Below are positions 40,304 to 48,161 of a stretch of DNA of 48,161 nucleotides, piece after piece. Made by a program: the position numbers and the translations under genes. This stretch comes from Magnetococcales bacterium. GTDB taxonomy: Bacteria; Pseudomonadota; Magnetococcia; Magnetococcales; Magnetaquicoccaceae. The notes under the pieces were generated by a model. The model was not told the origin of the DNA and did no database searches. It saw only the letters and a list, made by a program, of their open reading frames with translations. How positions within the stretch are numbered: the first letter of the stretch is position 1; the number at the start of each line of letters is the position of its first letter. The stretch lies in the NCBI GenBank assembly GCA_015231915.1, contig JADGAR010000026.1, forward strand, positions 1 to 48,161. Reading direction: 5' to 3'.

Positions 40304-42097
40304 TCAAGCCGCCTTGGGGGATGGGAACGGCAGCACGCCGGGTCCGTGCAGCGACTCGCACTCCTGGAAGAGAGGACGCTTGCAGGCCAGGCAGGATGCC
40401 GGGGCGATTCTGGCGAAGGCGTTGCGGATCGCCTCGTTCTTGGAAGTGAAGAGATGCCCTCGACCGATGGTCTCCAGGTAGCCTCCGGCGTCGAGGAGTT
40501 GCATGGGCCGCTCCTTGAGGCGCACCAGATGAAGATCCCCGCCGGCCTGACGGCGCTTGATGGCCTCCGACGCCAGGAATTCCGCGCCGGCCAGATCGAT
40601 GAAGTTGATGCCGGATGCCACCACGATCAGTTGTGAGTCGAGAGGCGCCATCTCCTCGAACTGCTCCCGAATGGAATGGATCGCGGCGAAGAAGAGGGAG
40701 CCGTCCACCCGGATCACCCGCACCTTGGGGCAGGCGTCGCTGGTCAGGGAGGTGGTGAAACGGCGGCGTGGATGCGTGGGATCGGGAATGCGGTTGATGA
40801 CCAGGGGATTGGAGGTGCGTGCCAGATAGATCCCCAGCGACAGCAGGACCCCGAACAGGATGGCGATTTCGAGATTGAGCAGCAGCGTGGCCAGAAAGGT
40901 GGCGCTCATGATGATGGTTTCGGAGCGGCTGGTACGCAGGGTCTGGTGGATGTGGTGAAAATCGATCAGGCCCCAGGCAACCAGGAACAGCACCCCGGCC
41001 ATGGCGGCATGGGGCAGCCAGGCCACCAGCGGGGCGATCAGGATCACGAGTCCCATCAGCATCAGGCCGGAGCTGGCGGCGGCGATGGGGGTCCTGGCCC
41101 CGGCGGCGTAGTTGAGACCGCTGCGGTTGAAGGAGCCGGTGGCCACATAGGCGGAAAAGAAACTGCCCACCAGATTGGAAAGTCCCTGGGCCAAGAACTC
41201 CTGGTCGGCATCGATGGTCTGTCCGCTGCGCAGGGCCATGGCGCGGGCGATGGAGATTGCCTCCGTGAGGGCCAGCAGGGTGACGGCAATGACGCCCGGG
41301 GCCAGGGTGCGCAGCGTTTCCAGCGAGAAATCCGGCATGGACAGGGGCGGCAGGGTGGCGGCGATGGCGCCCACGCGGGTGATGCCGGTCTGCATGTCCG
41401 GGTCGATCGCCAGGGCCAGGAGCGTGCCCGCGAGCAGGGCCACGATCATGTAGGGGATGCGCGGCAACCAGCGGTGGCAGGCGATGCCGGTCAGCAGTGT
41501 CGTCATGCTCACCCCCAGGACCCAAGGATCGATTTCACGCCACCCCTGCAAGGCGAGCAGCAGGGTGTGGGCGAAATCGGTGCCGCGTGGAATGTGGATC
41601 CCGAGAAAGTGGTGCAATTGATTGGCGGCGATCAGCAGGGCAGCGCCGGTGGTGAAGCCGATCACCACCGAATGGGAGATGAAATTGACCAGGATCCCCA
41701 TGCGCAACAGCCCCAGGCCCAATTGGGTCAGCCCCACCAGGAAGGTCAGGGTGAGGGCCAGTTGCACATAGGCGGCGCTGCCCGGTTCGGCAAGTCCGCT
41801 CAGCAGCGAGAACAAAACGATGGAGGCGGCGGTGGTCGGCCCGGACACCAGGTGCCAGGAGGAGCCGAAAAAGGCCGCCACGATGGCCGGGATCATGCCG
41901 GCGTAAAGCCCGTAGACCGGTGGCATGCCGGCGATGGCGGCGAACGCCACCCCCTGGGGCAGCACCACGATCGCCCCGGTAAGCCCGGCCAGCAGATCGG
42001 CCTTCAGCGTATGCACAGTGACCTGGTCCCACCAGCGCAGCGGCGGCAACAGGCGTTCCCAGGGTAACGGGGCAACGGCGGATGATGATGTGGACAT
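40304..42097 (-). CDS. SulP-family anion transporter with STAS domain
   Basis: 597 residues. About eleven to twelve membrane spans, starting LLAGLTGAIVVLPQGVAFAAIAGMPPVYGLYAGM, the SulP signature. GSFNRSGLNYAAGARTPIA is the second conserved block. A cytoplasmic STAS domain is at about 465-560 (VRVIRVDGSLFFAA and INFIDLAGAEFLASEA). The last 40 residues add a cysteine motif CLACKRPLFQEC, not usual for SulP. SulP carriers take up sulfate, bicarbonate or other anions. The gene begins 63 bases after the 11-bp repeat box A, and a stress-protein gene follows. Bicarbonate would suit an autotroph, sulfate a sulfur user; neither is proved. Confidence 0.9.
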   Translation of the reverse strand: MSTSSSAVAPLPWERLLPPLRWWDQVTVHTLKADLLAGLTGAIVVLPQGVAFAAIAGMPPVYGLYAGMIPAIVAAFFGSSWHLVSGPTTAASIVLFSLLSGLAEPGSAAYVQLALTLTFLVGLTQLGLGLLRMGILVNFISHSVVIGFTTGAALLIAANQLHHFLGIHIPRGTDFAHTLLLALQGWREIDPWVLGVSMTTLLTGIACHRWLPRIPYMIVALLAGTLLALAIDPDMQTGITRVGAIAATLPPLSMPDFSLETLRTLAPGVIAVTLLALTEAISIARAMALRSGQTIDADQEFLAQGLSNLVGSFFSAYVATGSFNRSGLNYAAGARTPIAAASSGLMLMGLVILIAPLVAWLPHAAMAGVLFLVAWGLIDFHHIHQTLRTSRSETIIMSATFLATLLLNLEIAILFGVLLSLGIYLARTSNPLVINRIPDPTHPRRRFTTSLTSDACPKVRVIRVDGSLFFAAIHSIREQFEEMAPLDSQLIVVASGINFIDLAGAEFLASEAIKRRQAGGDLHLVRLKERPMQLLDAGGYLETIGRGHLFTSKNEAIRNAFARIAPASCLACKRPLFQECESLHGPGVLPFPSPKAA

Positions 42098-42159
42098 GTT
42101 GGTAAATCCTCTCTCCCATGGGGTTGCAGTATCAATGGGGAGAGCGTATCGGGTCGCAG

Positions 42160-42197
42160 GTTAAGGGGGGGTAAAAGGGGCGTTAGGGGGTGGTTAA
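42160..42197 (-). promoter_or_regulatory. Four 11-bp direct repeats (box A) before sulP
   Basis: GTTAA, GTAAA, GTTAG and GTTAA begin at 42160, 42171, 42182 and 42193, each 11 bases apart, with G-rich fill between. The box is in the same orientation as box B at 39747 and 63 bases before the SulP start. It covers the stop of the histidine-kinase gene. Confidence 0.72.
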
Positions 42198-43465
42198 TGC
42201 GAAAAAAATTCGATTCGGATGGCCGTGCCGCATCTTTCCTGGCTGGTAACGCGGATTTTCCAGCCGTATTGATCGCAGATGCGCTTGACCAGGGAGAGGC
42301 CGATTCCGGACCCCCTGGCGTGGGTAATGGCGTAAAATGGCGAGAAGAGAATGCGGGCGGTCTGCTCCTCGCGCATGCCGCAGCCGGTGTCGCTGACGGT
42401 CAGCGAGGAGGGATCCTGGGTGATGCGGATTTCGCCTTGTTCCGTGTAGGAAAAGGCGTTGCGGATCAGATTGGCCACGGCGATGAACACCAGACCCCGG
42501 TCTGCGGGGACCACCAGGTCGGGGCTGGTGGCGACGACCACCTGGATCGGTTTGCTTTTCAACAGGAAGCGATGTTTTTCCACTGCCTCGTCGATCACCT
42601 CGGCGACACGTGTGGTGGACTCGATGGCCATGGCGTGCCGTTCGCGGGCCATGAGCATCAGGGCGGTGCCCATTTCTCCCATTTCCCGTGCCGCGCGTTC
42701 CACCCGCAGGACCCGGTTTTTCTGTTTTTCCGTGAGGGTGTCGTCCGACAGGAGGATCTCGGTGGCGCTGGAGATGACCGCCAGCGAGGTGCGCAGTTCG
42801 TGGCTCAGGTCGGCGGTGAAGGCCCGCTCCCGCTCCATGAAGGCGCGGATCCGCCCCAGATGCAGATCGAAGGCATGCGCCAGTTCGCCCACCTCGTCGT
42901 GGGCGAAGTCGTCCGCCATGCGCAGGGACCAGTCGTCGGGAGAGCGGTTGCGCACCTGTTTCGCCAGTTCGGTCACCGGGGCGATGATCACCCCCACCAG
43001 CCAGAATCCTCCCACAGCCGCGCACAGAACGACGAGGATGATGGTGGCCCCGATCTGCAGGGTGAATCGTCGCTCCCGTCTTTGTTGCAGGCTGGTATCG
43101 TAGAGGAAATAATAGCGATCCTCCTGATGGTCCGCCACCGCCACCCGATAGGAGAGGGCGCCCACGGTGATGTCGTGGCGACCGGGGAGGAGGGGGGGCA
43201 GGTAGGGTGGGAGCACCTCGCCGTTTTCGTGGCCGGAACGGACGTAGCCATGCAGGGTGATGGTGTTGGGCGGCTTGGAGTGGGGATTGCGTTCCCGGCG
43301 GGCGAAATAGTCGTCGAGTTCTGCGGTGAGGGTGTCGTCGATCAGCCGCTGACCCAGGTCATGGGCGGCCCATTGCAGAAAAATCCCCATCAGAAAGCTG
43401 ATCAGCGCCCCGAAGGTGGCGAAGGCGATGGCCACCCTGAGGCGCAGATCATGTCTTTTGCGCAT
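42194..43465 (-). CDS. Sensor histidine kinase with HAMP domain
   Basis: 423 residues. Spans at about 9-31 and 137-160 enclose a periplasmic sensor region of about 105 residues. HAMP follows (APVTELAKQVRNRSPDDWSL), then HisKA with His222 in ADLSHELRTSLAVISSA (proline of the usual HELRTPL replaced by serine), then the ATPase domain (NLIRNAFSYTEQG, SDTGCGM, GSGIGLSLVKRI). It partners the OmpR-type regulator encoded just upstream, overlapping it by 17 bases. What the outer domain senses is unknown; the likely targets are the two anion-transporter units. Confidence 0.9.
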   Translation of the reverse strand: MRKRHDLRLRVAIAFATFGALISFLMGIFLQWAAHDLGQRLIDDTLTAELDDYFARRERNPHSKPPNTITLHGYVRSGHENGEVLPPYLPPLLPGRHDITVGALSYRVAVADHQEDRYYFLYDTSLQQRRERRFTLQIGATIILVVLCAAVGGFWLVGVIIAPVTELAKQVRNRSPDDWSLRMADDFAHDEVGELAHAFDLHLGRIRAFMERERAFTADLSHELRTSLAVISSATEILLSDDTLTEKQKNRVLRVERAAREMGEMGTALMLMARERHAMAIESTTRVAEVIDEAVEKHRFLLKSKPIQVVVATSPDLVVPADRGLVFIAVANLIRNAFSYTEQGEIRITQDPSSLTVSDTGCGMREEQTARILFSPFYAITHARGSGIGLSLVKRICDQYGWKIRVTSQERCGTAIRIEFFSH

Positions 43466-44159
43466 CGGCCAGCACCAGTTGATAGCCGATACCGCGCAGG
43501 GTATGCAGCAAGGGAGGCGCGCCGGAGTGGTCGATGGCGGAACGCAGGGTGTGCATGTGTACCCGCAGGGCGTCGCTGTCCGGCGGGGAGTCGCCCCAGA
43601 CCGTCTGTTCGATCTCCCGGCGCCAGACCACCGCCGGGGAGCGTTGCATCAGGAGTTCCAGTATTCGCAGCGGAATGGCCGGCAGTTCCGCAATTCGCCC
43701 GCCCCGTCGCACCTGCATGGTTTCCTGATCGAATTCCAGATCCGCCACCCGCAGAACCCGTCGGGTGAGCATCCCCTTGGCCCGCTTGGTCAGGGCCTGG
43801 ATGCGCATCTCCAGTTCCCTGAGTTCGAAGGGTTTCACCAGATAATCGTCGGTTCCGCTGGCGAAGCCGGCCACCTTGTCATCCAGGTCGCCCCGGGCGG
43901 TCAGCATCAGGATCGGGGTGGCGATGTTGCCGTCCTGGCGCAGCTTGCGGCACAGGGTGATCCCGTCCATGCCGGGGAGCATCAGGTCCAGGACGATGAT
44001 GTCGTAAGGGTTGACCAGGGCCAGATGCAGGCCGGTGATGCCATCCTGGGCCGAATCGGCCACATGTCCCTTCTCCTCGAAGTAGTCGATGAGGTTGGCC
44101 GCCAGGTCCGCGTGATCCTCGATGAACAGAATGCGCAGCGATGTGTCTGTCCGGGTCAT
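43449..44159 (-). CDS. OmpR-family response regulator
   Basis: 236 residues. Receiver domain with FIEDHADLA, phosphate acceptor Asp58 (IIVLDLMLPGMDG) and LVKPFELREL, then a winged helix (LRILELLMQRSPAVVWRREI, DALRVHMHTLRSAID and GIGYQLV). GGAG eight bases before the ATG at 44159 sets the start. It overlaps the HD-GYP gene by four bases and the kinase by 17. Two sets of four 11-bp direct repeats downstream are the type of site such proteins bind as tandem dimers, so it probably controls SulP and TSUP. Confidence 0.9.
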   Translation of the reverse strand: MTRTDTSLRILFIEDHADLAANLIDYFEEKGHVADSAQDGITGLHLALVNPYDIIVLDLMLPGMDGITLCRKLRQDGNIATPILMLTARGDLDDKVAGFASGTDDYLVKPFELRELEMRIQALTKRAKGMLTRRVLRVADLEFDQETMQVRRGGRIAELPAIPLRILELLMQRSPAVVWRREIEQTVWGDSPPDSDALRVHMHTLRSAIDHSGAPPLLHTLRGIGYQLVLADAQKT

Positions 44160-45535
44160 GGGGGAGACTCCGTTTCGCGGATCATGTGGATGAATTTCTT
44201 GACCAGTTCCGGGTCCCATTGTCCTCGATTCCACTCGGTTTCCAGGATGCCGAGCGCCTTTGCCACAGGCATGCCCTTGCGGTAGACCCGGTCGCCGGTC
44301 ATGGCGTCCCATGTGTCGGCGATGGAGACGATGCGCGCCAGCAGCGGGATCCGCTCCCCGGCCAGGCCGTCCGGGTAGCCGGTGCCGTCCCAGTGTTCGT
44401 GGTGCCAGGCGGCGATGTCCAGGAAGTCGTGCAGCCGATGCAAGGGCCGCATGATGGTGGCGGTCAGGGAGGCATGGGTGCGCATGACGGCATATTCTTC
44501 ATTGGTCAGGGGGCCGGGCTTGTTGAGGATGGCGTCCGGGATGCCGATCTTGCCCAGGTCGTGCATCAGCGCCCCCTTGTGCAGCACGGCGAGTTTCTCC
44601 TCGTCCAGCCCCAGATGCCGGCCCAGCATGACCGCGTATCTGGCCACCCGCGCCGAGTGGCTCTGTGTGTAGGCGTCCTTGGCGGAGAGCGCCTTGCCGA
44701 GGACCCGCAAGGTTTGCAGGTAGTCCTCTTCCTGGGCATCGAGCAGCCTGCCGATGGCGTCGGCCATGGTGTTGAAGGTGTGTCCCAGATCGCCGATCTC
44801 GTCGTTGGGCAATGGCAGGGCAATCCGCGCCCGCGGGTCGCCGGAACCGAAGGCATGGGCGGCTTTCGCGAAAGTCAGGACATGGCGGATCACCAGTCGG
44901 TGCACCAGCCACCACACGAACAAAAACAACAGAATGCCGCAGCCCGTGGTCAGCAGGAGGATCCGTTTTTCATAGGTATTGTCGTTGACCGAAATGATGT
45001 GCCGCAACTCCTCCAGGTCGAGTTCCGCCTCCAGGCCGGCGTTGTAACGGTCACTCGCCAGCCGGATCGGCACGATGATGTCGATGGTGGGGTGAGCGGA
45101 TGGATCCCCTTTTTCCAAAATGGAGGTCAAATCCTTGGATGCGGATGGTTTGCCATCCCGGATCACCTTGCCGTAGATGCCGTCCATGGGTTTGTCCAGA
45201 TAGACCCCCGGCTCGGTGTGGGCGAGAATTTGGCCGGTTGCGGAGTAGAGATAGATCTCAACCGGGGAAAACTGCAATACTCCCTCCTTTTCCATGGAGA
45301 GGCTCTTGAGCAGGACCGCGCGGTACTGTTCCGGGGTGGCGTCGGCGGGCATGGTTTCCAGATTCAGGGCGATGCCTTGCAGGTAGCTTTGCGCCTGCTT
45401 GTAGACCTGATCCAGCATGGCCTCTTCCAGAGTGTCCTCGGAGGCGAGCGCCACGAGCACGATCGTGACGACGAAACCCGCCAGGGCGAGCAGGAGGATC
45501 TTCGGCGTGAGTGTCAATCGGAGTGAGCGTGGCAT
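44156..45535 (-). CDS. HD-GYP cyclic-di-GMP phosphodiesterase, membrane sensor
   Basis: 459 residues. Spans at about 12-32 and 191-212 flank a periplasmic sensor region (about 35-188). HAMP comes next (about 213-265), then an HD-GYP domain from about 275: HSARVARYAVMLG, LMHDLGKIGIPD (His325-Asp326), HHEHWDGTGYPDGLAG with the GYP at 386-388, and SIADTWDAMTGDR. All metal ligands seem present, so it should break down cyclic di-GMP and so affect movement or attachment. TTGACT lies upstream near 45599 as a possible -35. It begins the operon HD-GYP, response regulator, kinase, so second messenger and anion uptake may be linked. Confidence 0.9.
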   Translation of the reverse strand: MPRSLRLTLTPKILLLALAGFVVTIVLVALASEDTLEEAMLDQVYKQAQSYLQGIALNLETMPADATPEQYRAVLLKSLSMEKEGVLQFSPVEIYLYSATGQILAHTEPGVYLDKPMDGIYGKVIRDGKPSASKDLTSILEKGDPSAHPTIDIIVPIRLASDRYNAGLEAELDLEELRHIISVNDNTYEKRILLLTTGCGILLFLFVWWLVHRLVIRHVLTFAKAAHAFGSGDPRARIALPLPNDEIGDLGHTFNTMADAIGRLLDAQEEDYLQTLRVLGKALSAKDAYTQSHSARVARYAVMLGRHLGLDEEKLAVLHKGALMHDLGKIGIPDAILNKPGPLTNEEYAVMRTHASLTATIMRPLHRLHDFLDIAAWHHEHWDGTGYPDGLAGERIPLLARIVSIADTWDAMTGDRVYRKGMPVAKALGILETEWNRGQWDPELVKKFIHMIRETESPP

Positions 45536-45662
45536 GGTCTGCTCTTTATCGTTGATCGCGATTCCCGCAATCTAGAGTGAAGGGTGCACAGGGAAAAGTC
45601 AACGTCGCATCCTGGGGGTGTCGCGCAAGGTTGCGTCACGTCCGGGTCTTCGGGATAATATC

Positions 45663-46886
45663 ATGAGAGGGAGTTTTGCTTGGGACACGAAAGATCCATT
45701 GACCGTATCCACCGAATGGGATGTCATCATCCTTGGGGCCGGGGCCGCCGGCCTGATGTGCGCCATGACCGCCGGCAGCCGCGGACGCCGTGTGCTGGTG
45801 CTCGACCATGCCAGGCGCGCCGGGGAGAAGATCCGTGTTTCCGGGGGGGGGCATTGCAATTTCACCAATCTTCATGCCGGGCCGCGTCATTATCTGTCGG
45901 AGAATGCCCGTTTTTGCCAGACGGCCCTGCGCGCCTATTCTCCGAGGGATTTCATCGCCCTGGTGGATCGGCATGCCATCCGCCATATCGACAAGGGGGG
46001 CGGGGCGATCTTTTGCGAGGGGCCGGCGGACAACATCGTCGCCATGCTGCTGGACGAATGCCGGAAGCATGGGGTCACCTTCCTGCAAGAGACCGCCATC
46101 CGCAAGGTCGAACGGGACGCAGAGGGATTCCTGGTGCGCACCAGCCGGGGGGATTGGCATGGCGCCTCCCTGGTGGTGGCCCTGGGGGGTCGCGCGATGC
46201 CCAAACTGGGGGCCACGGGCCTGGGCTACGACATTGCCCGCCGGTTCGGGCTGCGCATCATCCCGGAACGACCCGGCCTGACCCCCCTGCTCCTCGGCCC
46301 GGAGAGCGGCCCCGGCTGGAGCGGGCTGGCGGGGATTTCCCTGCGCGCCAGGGCCATGTGCGGCACCACCGGCTTCACGGATGCCATGCTGTTCACCCAT
46401 CGCGGTCTGAGCGGGCCGGCCATTCTGCGCCTCTCCTCGCACTGGCAGCCCGGGACGGAACTCCTCATCGACCTGGCCCCGGAAATCGATCTCTTCGCCC
46501 ATCTCCAGATGGCCAGGCAATCCCATCCCCGCCAGGCCGCGAGCAGCGCGCTGGGGCGATTCCTGCCCGGACGACTGGCAACTCATCTGGCTGCCCGCGC
46601 CGGGGTGGATGGCCACCTGGCCGAGATCGGCAATCAGCGTCTGCGCGCCCTGACCGACACCGTGCATCGCTTGCGCCTGTTGCCCTCCGGAACCGGGGGC
46701 TACGCCCGCGCCGAGGTGACGGTCGGCGGGGTGGATACCCTGCAACTCGATCCTGCCACCATGGCCTGCCGCACCGTGGCGGGACTGTATTTCGTCGGCG
46801 AGGTGGTGGATGTGACCGGTTGTCTGGGCGGCTTCAATCTGCAATGGGCCTGGTCGTCCGGGTATGTGGCCGGACAGGCCGTCTGA
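45663..46886 (+). CDS. HI0933/YhiN-family FAD-dependent oxidoreductase
   Basis: 407 residues. FAD-binding GxGxxG in DVIILGAGAAGLMCAMTAG, then GRRVLVLDHA and the family block GEKIRVSGGGHCNFTNL. Further matches are VVALGGRAMPKLGATGLGYD, FTHRGLSGPAILRLS and the end GLYFVGEVVDVTGCLGGFNLQWAWSSGYVAG. The cell role of this flavoprotein family is unclear; some members act on tRNA or are named aminoacetone oxidases in databases. The start ATG at 45663 has no good binding site; a later TTG near 45699 is possible. A nine-G tract is at 45843-45851. The next gene begins one base after its stop. Confidence 0.87.
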   Translation: MRGSFAWDTKDPLTVSTEWDVIILGAGAAGLMCAMTAGSRGRRVLVLDHARRAGEKIRVSGGGHCNFTNLHAGPRHYLSENARFCQTALRAYSPRDFIALVDRHAIRHIDKGGGAIFCEGPADNIVAMLLDECRKHGVTFLQETAIRKVERDAEGFLVRTSRGDWHGASLVVALGGRAMPKLGATGLGYDIARRFGLRIIPERPGLTPLLLGPESGPGWSGLAGISLRARAMCGTTGFTDAMLFTHRGLSGPAILRLSSHWQPGTELLIDLAPEIDLFAHLQMARQSHPRQAASSALGRFLPGRLATHLAARAGVDGHLAEIGNQRLRALTDTVHRLRLLPSGTGGYARAEVTVGGVDTLQLDPATMACRTVAGLYFVGEVVDVTGCLGGFNLQWAWSSGYVAGQAV

Positions 46887-46887
46887 C

Positions 46888-48161
46888 GTGACCGAATCCC
46901 CCGACGACCGGTTGCTCCTCGAGGGGGCGGTCGCGCATCATGTGGCCGGGCGTCTCGCCGAGGCGGAGGCGGGGTATCGGGAGATCATCCGTCGCGCTTC
47001 CCTTCCAGGGGTGCTGGTGCGCGCCTGTTACAACCATGGCATCCTGTTGGCCGGCATGGGCCGCGCCGGGGAGGCGGAGCGGGCCTATCGGGAGGCGCTG
47101 CGCCTCCATCCGGGGTTTGCCCCGGCCTGTCACGATCTGGGCAATCTGCTTGCCGACCTGGGGCGCGACGGCGAGGCGGAGGCAGCCTGGCGGGAGGCGA
47201 TCCGTCTGGTCCCCGCCTTTCTGGAACCACGCATCAATCTGGGCAATCTTTTGCTTGGCAGCGGGCGGCTCGACGAGGCGGAGGCCTTGTGTCGGGAAAC
47301 CCTGCGCCTGTGGCCGGACAATGCACGGCTGCATTGCGACCTGGGGGGGATCCTGCATGACCGGCAACGGTTCGACGCAGCGGAGGCGGCCTGGCGGGAG
47401 GCGCTGCGGCTCTGCCCGGAGTTTGCCCGTGCCCATTGCAATCTGGGCAGGCTGTTGCACGAGGTGCGTCGTCTGCCTCGCGAGGCCGAGGCGGCCTACC
47501 GGGAGGCTTTGCGCCTGCAACCGGATCTGCCGGAGGCCTGGCACAATCTCGGACAACTGCTGTGTGATCTAAACCGGTTGGCCGAGGCCGAGGCCGCCTG
47601 GCGCGAAGCGTTGCGTCTGCGGCCAGGATATGCGGACGCGGCCTGGAATCTGGGCCTGTTGCTCCTCAAGAGCGGTCGTCTCGCCGAGGGGTGGCCGCTG
47701 TACGAATACCGTCACCATCCGGAGCGCAAAAATCCTTTGCCCCTGCCGTCCGGGCTGGCGTTTCCCCGCTGGCGGGGCGAGGCGTTGACCGGTCGTTCCC
47801 TGTTGGTGATCGGCGAGCAGGGGTATGGGGACGACATCCAGTTCTGCCGTTGCGTGCCGCTGCTCGCCGAACTCGGGGCGTGCCGGATCACTTTGGCGGT
47901 CAAGCCCCCCCTGTTGCCCCTGCTGGCGACCCTCGCCGGAGTCGATCGGCTGATCGACTCCCTGGACGACGTGCCCTGGCACGACTTTTGGACCCCCTTG
48001 ATGAGCATTCCCGGTCATCTCGGCGTCACCGGGGAGACCATTCCTGCCCGTATCCCCTATCTGCAGGCCCTGCCGGAGCGGGTCGCCCGCTGGCGGGAGA
48101 TCCTCCCGGCGGGCGGTGTGCGGGTCGGACTGGTCTGGCGCGGGTCGCGGTTGCACGCCAA
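46888..48161 (+). CDS. TPR protein with glycosyltransferase-like C-terminus, cut by window end
   Basis: 424 codons so far from a GTG at 46888, open to the right edge. About seven tandem TPR units of 34 residues occupy residues 10-265, with the pattern EAEAAWREALRLxPxxxxAxxNLGxLL. The part after about 290 (RWRGEALTGRSLLVIGEQGYGDDIQFCRCVPLL) is typical of TPR glycosyltransferase-like proteins in magnetotactic and other flagellated bacteria, often tied to modifying surface proteins or polysaccharide. It is not MamA, which is a short TPR protein without such an extension. It is translationally linked to the flavoprotein gene before it. Confidence 0.82.
   Translation, partial: MTESPDDRLLLEGAVAHHVAGRLAEAEAGYREIIRRASLPGVLVRACYNHGILLAGMGRAGEAERAYREALRLHPGFAPACHDLGNLLADLGRDGEAEAAWREAIRLVPAFLEPRINLGNLLLGSGRLDEAEALCRETLRLWPDNARLHCDLGGILHDRQRFDAAEAAWREALRLCPEFARAHCNLGRLLHEVRRLPREAEAAYREALRLQPDLPEAWHNLGQLLCDLNRLAEAEAAWREALRLRPGYADAAWNLGLLLLKSGRLAEGWPLYEYRHHPERKNPLPLPSGLAFPRWRGEALTGRSLLVIGEQGYGDDIQFCRCVPLLAELGACRITLAVKPPLLPLLATLAGVDRLIDSLDDVPWHDFWTPLMSIPGHLGVTGETIPARIPYLQALPERVARWREILPAGGVRVGLVWRGSRLHA

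Noticed and set aside
46888-48161. MamA (magnetosome TPR protein)
   Set aside because: It has TPR repeats, but the long glycosyltransferase-like extension and absence of other mam genes beside it argue against MamA.

Overview
The window is a GC-rich bacterial chromosome segment. A clear MamK homologue (the magnetosome actin), a polyphosphate/phosphate-uptake gene set, a flagellin and several two-component systems point to a magnetotactic proteobacterium. A member of the Magnetococcales (Magnetococcia) is my best guess, inferred from MamK plus phosphate-accumulation genes rather than from a marker gene. No rRNA, tRNA, CRISPR array or insertion sequence was seen.

Layout. (1) 1-6.4 kb: a truncated membrane/coiled-coil gene is divergent from a tight four-gene operon: MamK, a MotA/TolQ/ZorA-like channel protein with a tail of about 550 residues, a CYTH-CHAD protein with degenerate active site, and a MotB/ZorB/OmpA-like stator protein. 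This actin plus ion-driven motor arrangement is the most novel item here. (2) 6.4-7.4 kb: superoxide reductase and a small ribbon-helix-helix antitoxin-like gene with a possibly damaged partner. (3) 7.8-22.7 kb: a phosphate island with five PhoU-like DUF47 proteins, two PiT transporters, polyphosphate kinase 2, PhoB-PhoR, a lone PstS and an NtrC-type two-component pair. AT-rich control regions on either side of its first part carry a shared TGCAGCAAAATG motif.

(4) 22.7-33.8 kb: mixed housekeeping and accessory genes: an AAA ATPase, a ROK sugar kinase, a Suv3-like RNA helicase, a spermidine-synthase-like protein, an H-type lectin with an 11-G tract, a glycosyltransferase, a lytic transglycosylase and an EndoQ-UvrD fusion. 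(5) 33.8-35.9 kb: a BrnA-like small protein, a YqaA/DedA membrane protein and a flagellin. (6) 35.9-45.5 kb, all on the minus strand: an HD-GYP protein and an OmpR-type two-component system sit upstream of two parallel transporter units, SulP + universal stress protein, and small membrane protein + TSUP permease + universal stress protein + ABC-F. Each unit is preceded by four 11-bp direct repeats with the core GTTAAGGG, most simply read as binding sites for the adjacent response regulator. (7) 45.6 kb to the end: a flavoprotein and a truncated TPR glycosyltransferase-like protein.

How it fits together: phosphate import (PiT), control (PhoBR, DUF47, PstS) and polyphosphate use (PPK2) are co-located, and a possible polyphosphate-binding CHAD protein lies in the neighbouring MamK-motor operon. 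All functions are read from motifs by eye; no database search was run.
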